DNA of 10,748 bases. Source: JBDTNQ01 sp039933635 (GTDB lineage: Bacteria; Acidobacteriota; Vicinamibacteria; Vicinamibacterales; SCN-69-37). The notes beneath the pieces were generated by a model. That model worked only from the letters and a program-made list of their open reading frames with translations. It was not told the DNA's origin and made no database searches. Each line of letters starts with the position of its first letter. Position 1 is the first letter of the stretch. Positions 1 to 5,519 of the stretch are shown here, one piece after another. Where the stretch lies: assembly GCA_039933635.1 (NCBI GenBank), contig JBDTNQ010000127.1, positions 1-10,748 on the forward strand, read 5' to 3'. A program made the translations under genes and the position numbers.

Positions 1-792
1 CTGAACTTCACGCTGCGCCGCGGCTCGCCGTTCCTCGACGATCGCGCGCTCTACTCGGCCGGCGTGATCCGCATCTACGACGTCCTGTTCCCGGCGAAAG
101 TGCTGCTGGAGACCGACGCCTACATCCGCGAGTTTCTCGTCCGCAGCGGCATGAACGGCCCGGTCTCGACGTCCGAGTTCCACTATGCGCTCGGTCAGGA
201 TTTGATCAAGCGCAAGCCCGGCTGCGAGGAGTACTCGGTGGTCGCGCGCGCGGCCAAGCTGGGTGTGCCGCTCTACACCTCGTCGCCGGGTGACAGCTCG
301 ATCGGCATGAACGTGGCCTGGCACGAGCTGATGAACGGCAGCAAGCTGATGATCGATCCGAATCTCGACGTGAACGAGGTGTGCGCGATCATCCTGGCGG
401 GCAAGAAGAATGGCTGCGTCATCCTGGGCGGCGGCTCGCCGAAGAACTTCTACCTGCAGGGACAGCCGACGCTCTGGGAGGTCTACGGCATTCCCAAGGG
501 CGGCAACGAGTTCTTCATCCAGATCACGACCGATCAGGTGGTGTGGGGCGGCTTGTCAGGCGCCACGCCATCCGAGGCCGTGAGCTGGGGCAAGGTGAAC
601 CCCGGCGTGCTGCCCGACACGGTCGTCGCCTACTGCGATTCGACCATCGCGTTTCCGTTGTTCTGCGAGTACGCGGTTGGGAGCAAGTACGGCACGCGCA
701 AGCGCAAGGACCTGTATCACAAGCGTGAGGCGCTGGTGGCCGAACTGCGGCGACAGGGCGTGTCGTCCCAGAAGAAGCGCCGCAAGAAGTAA
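1..792 (+). CDS. Deoxyhypusine synthase-family protein (5' end outside window)
   Basis: The reading frame is open from base 1, so the N-terminus is missing; the GTG at 64 lies inside the protein and is not the start. About 263 codons are visible, against roughly 350 residues for bacterial family members. The NAD-binding core is recognisable: SSPGDSSIG at window codons 94-102, the glycine-rich VILGGGSPKNF near codon 140, and the active-site stretch SGATPSEAVSWGKV. The lysine of SWGK (bases 592-594) matches the lysine that forms the enzyme-imine intermediate in human deoxyhypusine synthase (Lys329). In eukaryotes and archaea the family transfers the aminobutyl group of spermidine to eIF5A. Bacteria lack eIF5A, and characterised bacterial homologues act in polyamine synthesis, for example making homospermidine. 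A soluble polyamine enzyme is therefore the best guess; the substrate cannot be read from sequence. The tail is basic (KKRRKK). Confidence 0.9.
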   Translation: MNFTLRRGSPFLDDRALYSAGVIRIYDVLFPAKVLLETDAYIREFLVRSGMNGPVSTSEFHYALGQDLIKRKPGCEEYSVVARAAKLGVPLYTSSPGDSSIGMNVAWHELMNGSKLMIDPNLDVNEVCAIILAGKKNGCVILGGGSPKNFYLQGQPTLWEVYGIPKGGNEFFIQITTDQVVWGGLSGATPSEAVSWGKVNPGVLPDTVVAYCDSTIAFPLFCEYAVGSKYGTRKRKDLYHKREALVAELRRQGVSSQKKRRKK

Positions 793-818
793 CCCGGACT
801 CTCGATCGGGGGGACCCG

Positions 819-1253
819 ATGGGCACGCTGGCTTCCGAACTGCGTTCGCTCGCACGCGACATGGCGAACGTCCCCCGTGTGTACGCCGACGCGAACATCC
901 CGGCTGGCGCCGTCTCGTTCATGCGGCACCACCTCCACTGGGACGTGCTCTTCGTCGTTGAAGACGACCACCTCCGCCGCGCGTCAGACGCCGCCCACTT
1001 CGCACGCGCCATCGAACTCGGACGCACGCTCATTACCCTCGACCGCGATTTTCTCGACGATGGCCGCTTCCCGCCGGCCCTCGGCCCAGGCGTCATCGTC
1101 TGCGTCGTCACGGAGGAACGCACGCTGGTGCAACTCCTTCGCCACGTCGACCGCGAAGTGCTGGGTGCGGCGGTGAATCCACGCTGTACCATCGCCGGGC
1201 TTAAACTGGCGCTGACGCCGGATGTGCGACATTTCACAAGAGACCCGGTGTAG
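819..1253 (+). CDS. DUF5615 (PIN-like) domain protein
   Basis: This small 144-residue protein matches the DUF5615 PIN-like pattern. It has an N-terminal acidic motif YADANIP (about residues 22-28), a middle DAAHFARAIELG stretch, and the LITLDRDFLDD motif (about 71-81) with the conserved aspartates expected of a PIN-like metal site. DUF5615 proteins are usually regarded as putative toxin-type nucleases and often sit beside a DUF433 antitoxin-like gene. No such partner is visible here, and no activity has been shown for this protein. The start at 819 is favoured because a GGGGGGA purine run lies about 6 nt upstream. The in-frame ATG at 861 would begin nearer the domain and remains possible. The gene starts 26 bp after the preceding stop and nagA follows 27 bp later, so all three may be co-transcribed. 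Confidence 0.75.
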   Translation: MGTLASELRSLARDMANVPRVYADANIPAGAVSFMRHHLHWDVLFVVEDDHLRRASDAAHFARAIELGRTLITLDRDFLDDGRFPPALGPGVIVCVVTEERTLVQLLRHVDREVLGAAVNPRCTIAGLKLALTPDVRHFTRDPV

Positions 1254-1280
1254 AACTACAACACCCGGTCTCATATTCCC

Positions 1281-2477
1281 ATGCGCACCTTCCTCCATGC
1301 CGGCACCGTCGTCCGTCCCGATCGCGTGGGATTGGACTGTACGATCGTCCTCGAAGGCGCCCGCATCGTCGACGTGGTGAGCGGACGGCAGACCGGCGGC
1401 GTTGGCGACGTGGACCTGGATCTGCGATCGCGAACCGTGGTTCCCGCCTTCATCGACGCGCACGTGCACGGCGTGGCGGGGACGGACGTGCTGGAGGGAC
1501 CCGGCGCAGTCGGGCGCGTCGCCGCGCAGTTGCCGCGGTGGGGCGTCGCCGCGTTCTGCCCGACCTCGATTGCCTGCCCGCCCGAGGTGCTGCGGTCGTT
1601 TCTCCGCGACGTGGCGACCGAACGTCAAACGCTTCGACCAGGCAGCGCTCGCGTCCTGGCCGCCCACCTCGAGAGTAACTTTCTGAATCCGAACCTGCGC
1701 GGCGCGCAGCCGCTCGAGTACATCTGTGCTGCGGCCGGGCCGCAGAAACCTGGCGCGTTCGAGCCGGGCGAGATTCTGAAGATACTCGACGAGTGGCGCT
1801 CGAGCATCGCCATTGTGACACTCGCGCCAGAGACGGCCGGCGCCCTCGACCTGGTCGCCAGGCTGGTGGCGGCGGGATTGCTCGTGTCGCTGGGCCACAC
1901 GGGCGCGACCTTCGAAGAAGCGCGCGCCGCGATTCACGCCGGGGCCAGCCGCGCCACGCACCTGTTCTGCGCGATGCGACCGCTCACGCACCGTGATCCA
2001 GGCGTGGTCGGTGCCGTCCTGACGTACGATCACATTCACGCCGAATTGATCTGTGACGGGTTCCACGTGCATCCGGCCGTCATGCGCATCGCCATCGCGG
2101 CCAAGACCCCCGAGCGCATCATTGCCATCACCGACGGCACGGCCGCCTCCGGCCTGCCGCGTGGTTCGAAGACGCGCCTCGGTAATCTGGCCATCACCGC
2201 GGAGGATGTGGCGCGCCTCGACAACGGTGCGTTTGGCGGCAGCGTGCTGACGATGGATCGTGCGTTCGCCACGCTGGTGCGCCAATGCGACGTCGATCTT
2301 GTCGACGCCGTCCGCATGTGCGCCACGACACCGGCGACGGACCTGCGACTCTCGCATCACGGGTGCATCGAACCAGGTCACGTCGCGGACTTGGCGGTGC
2401 TGGATGCGGAACTGAATGTGGTGGAGACGTGGATCGATGGACGGCGCGCCTGGCCAGCGAGCGCGCCGCGGGTCTGA
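1281..2477 (+). CDS. nagA: N-acetylglucosamine-6-phosphate deacetylase
   Basis: The 398-residue amidohydrolase-superfamily protein is the usual length for NagA, a cytoplasmic enzyme that converts GlcNAc-6-phosphate to glucosamine-6-phosphate and acetate in amino-sugar and cell-wall recycling. Visible landmarks are the HVHG metal motif (H61, H63), HLE with metal-ligand E131, GHTGAT (H206), THLFCAM (H227), CDGFHVHP (about 259-264) and the catalytic aspartate in ITDG (D285). The order and spacing fit E. coli NagA. Some motif positions differ from the common pattern: HLESNF replaces HLEGPF, RGAQ replaces KGAH, and ITDG replaces TDA. These suggest a divergent subgroup, so a related N-acetyl-sugar substrate is possible. 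No nagB or sugar transporter is nearby. No clear Shine-Dalgarno sequence precedes the ATG. The C-terminus looks complete (VVETWIDGRRAW), and the stop lies just before the repeat island. Confidence 0.9.
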   Translation: MRTFLHAGTVVRPDRVGLDCTIVLEGARIVDVVSGRQTGGVGDVDLDLRSRTVVPAFIDAHVHGVAGTDVLEGPGAVGRVAAQLPRWGVAAFCPTSIACPPEVLRSFLRDVATERQTLRPGSARVLAAHLESNFLNPNLRGAQPLEYICAAAGPQKPGAFEPGEILKILDEWRSSIAIVTLAPETAGALDLVARLVAAGLLVSLGHTGATFEEARAAIHAGASRATHLFCAMRPLTHRDPGVVGAVLTYDHIHAELICDGFHVHPAVMRIAIAAKTPERIIAITDGTAASGLPRGSKTRLGNLAITAEDVARLDNGAFGGSVLTMDRAFATLVRQCDVDLVDAVRMCATTPATDLRLSHHGCIEPGHVADLAVLDAELNVVETWIDGRRAWPASAPRV

Positions 2478-2488
2478 GGGGGACGCGG

Positions 2489-2648
2489 GCGTCTGGACGC
2501 GGGTTCTTGATTCACCGTGGAGGCATGGAGGGGATTCACCATGGAGGCATGGAGGAACTCACCATGGAGACATGGAGGGTATCGGGTTGCTTCGGGCGTT
2601 ACTAAGGACGGGCGTTAAATTCACCATGGAGGCATGGAGGCGTGGAGG
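2489..2648. repeat. Left ATGGAGG direct-repeat cluster (4 copies)
   Basis: Four near-identical copies of a 21-bp motif (TTCACC, then ATGGAGGC, then ATGGAGG) begin at 2511, 2535, 2558 and 2620. The first three are spaced 24 and 23 bp apart. The first copy reads CCGTGG instead of CCATGG, the third has GAGACATGG, and the fourth is extended by a third block (CGTGGAGG). The 12-bp hairpin-forming GCGTCTGGACGC at 2489-2500 precedes the first copy and also occurs inside the tandem units on the other side of the GxxExxY gene, so the left and right clusters share ancestry. Confidence 0.9.
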
Positions 2649-2774
2649 GCGACGAGCTCTGCAGCAATTTCTGCGTACCGTCTGATGGGTGCCTTGCAGA
2701 TTCCGCGACGCGCGTCGCGTTTGTGGCCGATGTTTCCGCTCCCGATCCAGCACGATTCCTGCAAGCGTTGGCGC

Positions 2775-3152
2775 ATGGATTACGCGCCTGATCCGACCGT
2801 CGAGCTGATCATTGGGTGTGCGATCGAAGTACATCGGGCCCTTGGGCCAGGCCTGTTGGAGTCGGTCTACCAGCGCTGTCTCGGATACGAACTCATGCTT
2901 CGCTGCGTACCGTTCGCGCAGCAGGTCCCCTTGCCCGTGGTCTACAAGGACATGCCGACTGACTGCGGCTATCGGCTGGACTTCGTCATAGCCGGGACTG
3001 TGATCGTCGAAGTCAAGTGCGTGGATCGATTGCTCCCAATACACACTGCCCAATTGTTGACGTATCTGAAGCTGTTCCCCGCCAGGCGAGGCCTGCTGAT
3101 CAACTTCAACGTGCCCCGCCTCGTCGATGGGGTACAGAGCCTGTTGCGCTAA
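2775..3152 (+). CDS. GxxExxY protein (PD-(D/E)XK-like)
   Basis: The 125-residue protein is clearly of the GxxExxY family. The signature GLLESVY is at residues 26-32, followed by YRLDF (D69), IVEVK (E79 and K81), LLPIHTAQLLTYLK (87-100) and LLINFNVP (107-114). D69 and the E-x-K pair give the layout of a PD-(D/E)XK nuclease core, with E29 as a possible further acidic residue. Nuclease activity is inferred from fold similarity; the family's biological role is, to my knowledge, unknown. The frame is open upstream to an ATG at 2634 inside a repeat, but the ATG at 2775 gives the normal family length and start, so it is preferred; no strong ribosome-binding site is visible. By eye about 30 of 125 codons end in A or T, including GTA, ATA, CGA and CCA, which looks less GC-biased than the neighbours. 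Repeats flank both ends. Confidence 0.88.
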   Translation: MDYAPDPTVELIIGCAIEVHRALGPGLLESVYQRCLGYELMLRCVPFAQQVPLPVVYKDMPTDCGYRLDFVIAGTVIVEVKCVDRLLPIHTAQLLTYLKLFPARRGLLINFNVPRLVDGVQSLLR

Positions 3153-3167
3153 GGTCCCGGCCCTCGA

Positions 3168-3364
3168 TTCACCATGGAGACATGGAGGGGTTGGGCTGTT
3201 GCTGGCCGCGTCTGGACGCTGCGTCGATTCACATGGAGGCATGGAGGAGTGGGCTCTTGCTGGTCGCGTCTGGACGCTGCGTCGATTCACATGGAGGCAT
3301 AGAGGAGTGGGCTCTTGCTGGTCGCGTCAAGAGCGCTGCGTCGATTCACATGGAGACATGTGGC
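3168..3364. repeat. Right tandem array of 58-60 bp units
   Basis: Copies of the ATGGAGG motif start at 3168, 3228, 3286 and 3345, giving three full units of 60, 58 and 59 bp plus a final partial one. Each unit is the motif (here TTCACATGGAGGCATGGAGG, lacking one C, except the first copy) followed by a nearly constant 38-39 bp spacer containing TGGGCTCTTGCTGGTCGCG and GACGCTGCGTCGA. Unlike CRISPR spacers, these spacers are nearly identical to each other. The array begins 16 bp after the GxxExxY stop codon and runs directly into the first cloverleaf element. Confidence 0.92.
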
Positions 3365-3367
3365 GCA

Positions 3368-3510
3368 GTGACTTGGCGGGCGCCGCGTTCCGCGGCGCTG
3401 ACGGCCGGAGGCATCGTGAAAATGAACGCCGTTTGGCTGGTGGAGACGGCGCTCATTTTCGCGATGCCTCCGGCCGTCAGAGGCCCGGCGTAGCCGGGCC
3501 GCCAGGTCAC
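3368..3510. repeat. Cloverleaf palindrome, copy A (143 bp)
   Basis: The element can fold completely. Outer stem GTGACTTGGC (3368-3377) pairs with GCCAGGTCAC (3501-3510), 10 bp with one T.G. Inside are three arms: GCGCCGCG-TTC-CGCGGCGC (3380-3398), a long arm of 33 nt (3399-3431) pairing with 3447-3479 at 31 of 33 positions around a 15-nt loop, and GGCCCGGC-GTA-GCCGGGCC (3482-3500). This is a four-way junction with almost no unpaired bases. It could form a cruciform in DNA or a cloverleaf in RNA. It lies about 220 bp beyond the GxxExxY stop and does not look like a simple terminator, as it has no T-tract. Confidence 0.9.
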
Positions 3511-3634
3511 GGCACCGGGTAGGGAACCGCGTGGCTTGTCAAAGCGGTCTTCGATCCTGCCAAGGCCTGGCGCCCAACCCGGATCGGTCCGCTCGCCGTG
3601 ATGCGGCCGAAGTAAACGAGCGGCTCGGCCGGCG

Positions 3635-3654
3635 TTCACCGTGCAGGCATGGGG
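3635..3654 (+). repeat. Degenerate ATGGAGG-type repeat between cloverleaf copies
   Basis: TTCACCGTGCAGGCATGGGG matches the island's repeat (TTCACC, ATGGAGGC, ATGGAGG) at most positions, in the same orientation as the copies beside the GxxExxY gene. It is isolated and decayed, which suggests an older insertion or a former repeat boundary between the two cloverleaf elements. Confidence 0.6.
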
Positions 3655-3726
3655 CGCCCGGACGACGTGCAGCCATCCGGCACGATACGGGAATGGCATC
3701 GCTTTCTCGAGTCGATCGTGGGCTTC

Positions 3727-3869
3727 GTGAATTGGCGAGCGCCGCGTTCCGCGGCGCTGACGACCGGAGGCATCGTGAAAATGAGCGCCGCCTCCACCAT
3801 CCAAAAGACGCTCATTTTCGCGACGCCTCCGGTCGTCAGAGGCCAGGCGTAGCCGGGCCGCCAAGTCAC
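3727..3869. repeat. Cloverleaf palindrome, copy B (143 bp)
   Basis: This is a second copy of the element at 3368-3510, identical in length and in the same orientation, with starts 359 bp apart. Outer stem GTGAATTGGC (3727-3736) pairs with GCCAAGTCAC (3860-3869) with one mismatch. The first arm (3739-3757) is identical to copy A. The long arm (3758-3790 with 3806-3838) pairs at 29 of 33 positions around a 15-nt loop, and the third arm (3841-3859) has one mismatch. The loop sequence is the reverse complement of copy A's loop at 13 of 15 positions, so the tip is flipped relative to the rest. Confidence 0.9.
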
Positions 3870-3896
3870 GGCGCTACGTGGAGAAGCGCAATGCGC

Positions 3897-3925
3897 CTCC
3901 ATGCCCTCCATGCCTCCATGGTGAA
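3897..3925 (-). repeat. Inverted ATGGAGG repeat at the island's right edge
   Basis: Read on the minus strand, this begins TTCACC, then ATGGAGGC, then ATGGAGG, followed by GCATGGAGG. It is an intact copy of the repeat, facing opposite to all the others. It has three GGAGG blocks, like the copy at 2620-2648. It ends 6 bp from the queC stop codon, so it probably marks the right boundary of the island. Confidence 0.88.
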
Positions 3926-3931
3926 CCGCTC

Positions 3932-4597
3932 TCAGCGGGTTGTCAGATACGTTGTCGGATCCCTGACGCCGGCTTCCGCGAATGCCTCTTGTCGTTCCCG
4001 GCACTTGTTGCACTTACCGCAATGCCCGCCGCCGATCGGTTGCATGCAGGACAGCGTCAATTCGAACGGGAGGTTGAGGCGGGCACCGAGTCGCACGACG
4101 TCGGCTTTGTGCAACGCGCGAAATGGTGTGTCGATTGCGAGCGAGTGCGCCAGCCCCAGGCTCATGGCGCGCGCCATGGTCGCAAAGAATTCGGGCGTTG
4201 CGTCCGGGAACGGATTGCCGGCGAGCGGGCCGAGCACGAGACGTGAGACGCCGAGTCTGGCGCACAAGACCGCGGCCTTGGCGATCAAGGTGATGTTGCG
4301 ACCCTCGAGGTAGACGGTCTCGTCCGGTTCGTCATAGTGCGGCGCCCGTCCTTCAACGGCCCAGTGTGAGCTCGGGTACACATCCCGCATGTCGATGGAC
4401 AGGCTGACGAGCGGATGGACGCGGTCGGCAAACGGCGGGGCCGCGAGCAGGGCCGTGATTGCGGCGAATTCCGCGTCTTCCCACGCGAGACCGGCGCGCA
4501 TGTGGATGGGCCACACGTCGCGGCCGGCATCGATCTCGGCAGCCGCCAGGACGCCGCTGTCGAGTCCACCCGAGAGAAGAACGGCCGAAGCCTGCAT
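3932..4597 (-). CDS. queC: 7-cyano-7-deazaguanine synthase (QueC-like)
   Basis: The 221-residue protein is an ATP pyrophosphatase of the QueC/ExsB family. QueC converts 7-carboxy-7-deazaguanine, ammonia and ATP to preQ0 on the way to queuosine and other 7-deazapurines. The PP-loop SGGLDS is at residues 9-14, a GRN motif at 99-101, and a zinc site of four cysteines (C184, C193, C196, C199) within HCGKCNKC near the C-terminus. It departs from E. coli QueC: the YGQRH motif after the second strand is replaced by MRAGLAWE, and the conserved GYPDCR region reads GNPFPDATPEF. It is thus a divergent QueC subgroup; a related amidation or a role outside queuosine cannot be excluded. Adjacency to queD supports the 7-deazaguanine assignment. 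No queE or queF is in the window. Its 3' end is intact beside the repeat island. Confidence 0.82.
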   Translation of the reverse strand: MQASAVLLSGGLDSGVLAAAEIDAGRDVWPIHMRAGLAWEDAEFAAITALLAAPPFADRVHPLVSLSIDMRDVYPSSHWAVEGRAPHYDEPDETVYLEGRNITLIAKAAVLCARLGVSRLVLGPLAGNPFPDATPEFFATMARAMSLGLAHSLAIDTPFRALHKADVVRLGARLNLPFELTLSCMQPIGGGHCGKCNKCRERQEAFAEAGVRDPTTYLTTR

Positions 4598-4624
4598 CGC
4601 TCGGAGCTAGGTTACAGTGTGAAC

Positions 4625-5026
4625 ATGTATCTCGTCACGAAGCGCATCGACTTCTGCTACGGGCATCGCCTGCTCGACTACGATGGCATCTGCAAGCACC
4701 CGCACGGGCACAACGCGGTCGTCGAGGTGGACGTGCGCACCGATGAGCTGGACAGCCGCAACATGGTCGCCGACTTCTCGGACATCAAACGGATCGTCAA
4801 GGGATGGATCGATCGCGAACTGGATCACAAGATGATCCTGCGGCACGACGATCCGCTCGTCGAGCCGCTCGAGAAGCTCGGCGAACCGGTGTTCAAAGTC
4901 GAGAGCAATCCGACGGTCGAGCACATCGCGCGCCTGATTTTCGACATGTCGCGGCACCAGGGCCTGCCGATTGTCGCCGTGCGCGTCTGGGAGACGCCGA
5001 CGTCGTCTGCCGAATACCGCGCCTAG
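4625..5026 (+). CDS. queD: 6-carboxy-5,6,7,8-tetrahydropterin synthase (QueD/PTPS family)
   Basis: The 133-residue protein fits the QueD/6-pyruvoyl-tetrahydropterin synthase family. Zinc ligands H14 (YGHRL), H27 and H29 (HPHGHN) are present, with the catalytic cysteine C23 four residues before H27. D67/H68 (LDHKM) and E123 (VWETPTSSAEY) complete the active site. QueD converts 7,8-dihydroneopterin triphosphate to 6-carboxytetrahydropterin, the first committed step towards preQ0. The frame is open far upstream, antisense to queC, but the ATG at 4625 starts the family-typical MYLVTKRIDF and is clearly the true start. Only weak ribosome-binding sequence (GGAG about 18 nt upstream) is visible. It is divergent from queC with 27 bp between start codons, so the promoters must extend into the coding regions. 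Confidence 0.9.
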   Translation: MYLVTKRIDFCYGHRLLDYDGICKHPHGHNAVVEVDVRTDELDSRNMVADFSDIKRIVKGWIDRELDHKMILRHDDPLVEPLEKLGEPVFKVESNPTVEHIARLIFDMSRHQGLPIVAVRVWETPTSSAEYRA

Positions 5027-5034
5027 GCTGGTAA

Positions 5035-5054
5035 CCCGGACCTGAAGGTCCGGG
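5035..5054. repeat. Dispersed GC palindrome, copy 1
   Basis: CCCGGACC-TGAA-GGTCCGGG forms a perfect 8-bp hairpin with a 4-nt loop in the 54-bp gap between the convergent queD and usp genes. Its position could let it act as a bidirectional terminator, but there is no T-tract. The same sequence with similar flanks (GTA before, GGGGC then CC after) recurs at 9482-9503 in a divergent gap, which points to a REP-like dispersed element. Confidence 0.8.
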
Positions 5055-5080
5055 GCTCCACGGCCTGGGCCGGGGCACGG

Positions 5081-5509
5081 CTACTTCTTCTCTGCCCGGA
5101 GCAGCAGCACGGGCACCTTCACGAGATGCCGGACGCGGTCGACCGTGGTGCCGTGGATCAAATCGGCCAGGAACCGGTGGCCGTGGGTCGACATCGCGAG
5201 GAGGTCGACGTCCTCGGCTTCGGTGGCGCGGATGAGCTGCGTGGCGGGATCGCCGGCGGCGAGCCGGATCTCGACGACGAAGCCGTCGGCCCGGAGTTCC
5301 TGTTCGAGCGTCTCGAGGTACGACCGGTCGTCGCGCATTTCCTCGGATTCCTTCAACTTCAGCTGATCCATGTTGCGCGCGGCCCAGCCGTCGGCCACGT
5401 GCATGAGGACGAGCGTGGCGCCGGTGAGCTTCGCCAGCGGCCGGATGTGCTCGAGGATCGTCCGATCGGCCGGGGAGTGTTCGACAGCGACGAGGATGCG
5501 TCGATACAT
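5081..5509 (-). CDS. Universal stress protein (UspA family)
   Basis: This single-domain Usp of 142 residues has the usual alternating alpha/beta pattern: first strand RRILVAVEHS, LVLMHVAD (33-40), VDLLAMSTHGH (101-111) and the closing VPVLLLRAEKK. The nucleotide-binding motif G-2x-G-9x-G(S/T) is altered to G110-H-R-F113 and then G120-T-T, so the second glycine is lost. The usual aspartate after the first strand is Glu10. ATP binding is therefore uncertain. It lies 10 bp downstream of the Nramp transporter on the same strand, so it is the last gene of that operon. Some Nramp proteins are known with fused Usp domains, so the pairing may be functional, for example sensing or regulating transport. 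That is inference. Confidence 0.9.
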   Translation of the reverse strand: MYRRILVAVEHSPADRTILEHIRPLAKLTGATLVLMHVADGWAARNMDQLKLKESEEMRDDRSYLETLEQELRADGFVVEIRLAAGDPATQLIRATEAEDVDLLAMSTHGHRFLADLIHGTTVDRVRHLVKVPVLLLRAEKK

Positions 5510-5519
5510 TGTCGGGATT

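Larger units (their letters stand above)
2489..3925. mobile_element. Putative repeat-bounded genomic island (GxxExxY gene plus palindromic repeats)
   Basis: Between the intact ends of nagA and queC lies about 1.4 kb of a different character. It holds one small gene (GxxExxY), direct ATGGAGG-type repeats on both sides of it, two copies of a 143-bp cloverleaf palindrome, and an inverted ATGGAGG copy at the far right. The direct copy at 2620-2648 and the inverted copy at 3897-3925 each carry three GGAGG blocks and face each other, like terminal inverted repeats around about 1.3 kb. Neither neighbouring gene is damaged. No transposase, integrase or target-site duplication is seen, so calling it mobile is inference; a chromosomally expanded repeat locus would look similar. 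Confidence 0.4.
3153..3931. other. Gene-free stretch of repeats between GxxExxY and queC
   Basis: No credible coding sequence lies in these 779 bp. Open frames cross it on both strands, but they consist of translated repeats and palindromes and share no recognisable domain. It contains the tandem array, the two cloverleaf elements, a degenerate ATGGAGG copy and the inverted ATGGAGG copy. The segment between the cloverleaf copies (3511-3726) holds only the degenerate copy and otherwise shows no feature I can name. Confidence 0.8.

Noticed and set aside
64..66. GTG at 64 as start of the deoxyhypusine-synthase-like gene
   Set aside because: The same frame is open to base 1 with family-like sequence (RRGSPFLDDRALYSAGVIRIYD), so the gene begins before the window.
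984..2381. Long minus-strand open frame opposite nagA
   Set aside because: It is an antisense shadow of a clear NagA; GC-rich codon bias produces such frames, and its sequence shows no domain.
2634..2774. Longer start for the GxxExxY protein at the ATG in the repeat
   Set aside because: The extra 47 residues translate repeat and spacer sequence and exceed the family's usual length; the ATG at 2775 matches the typical N-terminus.
3168..3364. CRISPR-like array (20-bp repeats at 58-60 bp spacing)
   Set aside because: The intervening sequences are nearly identical from unit to unit, so they are part of a tandem repeat, not unique spacers; no cas genes are present.
3368..3510. tRNA gene or tRNA-like RNA
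   Set aside because: The fold is a cloverleaf, but the arm sizes (33-bp central arm, 15-nt loop, 143 nt) and the lack of a T-loop or CCA end do not fit a tRNA.
3127..3522. Open frames across the repeats (also 3017-3493, 3346-3864 minus, 3531-4313 plus)
   Set aside because: Their translations are repeated MEAWR-type strings and palindrome-derived sequence without a domain; the long one also runs antisense through queC.
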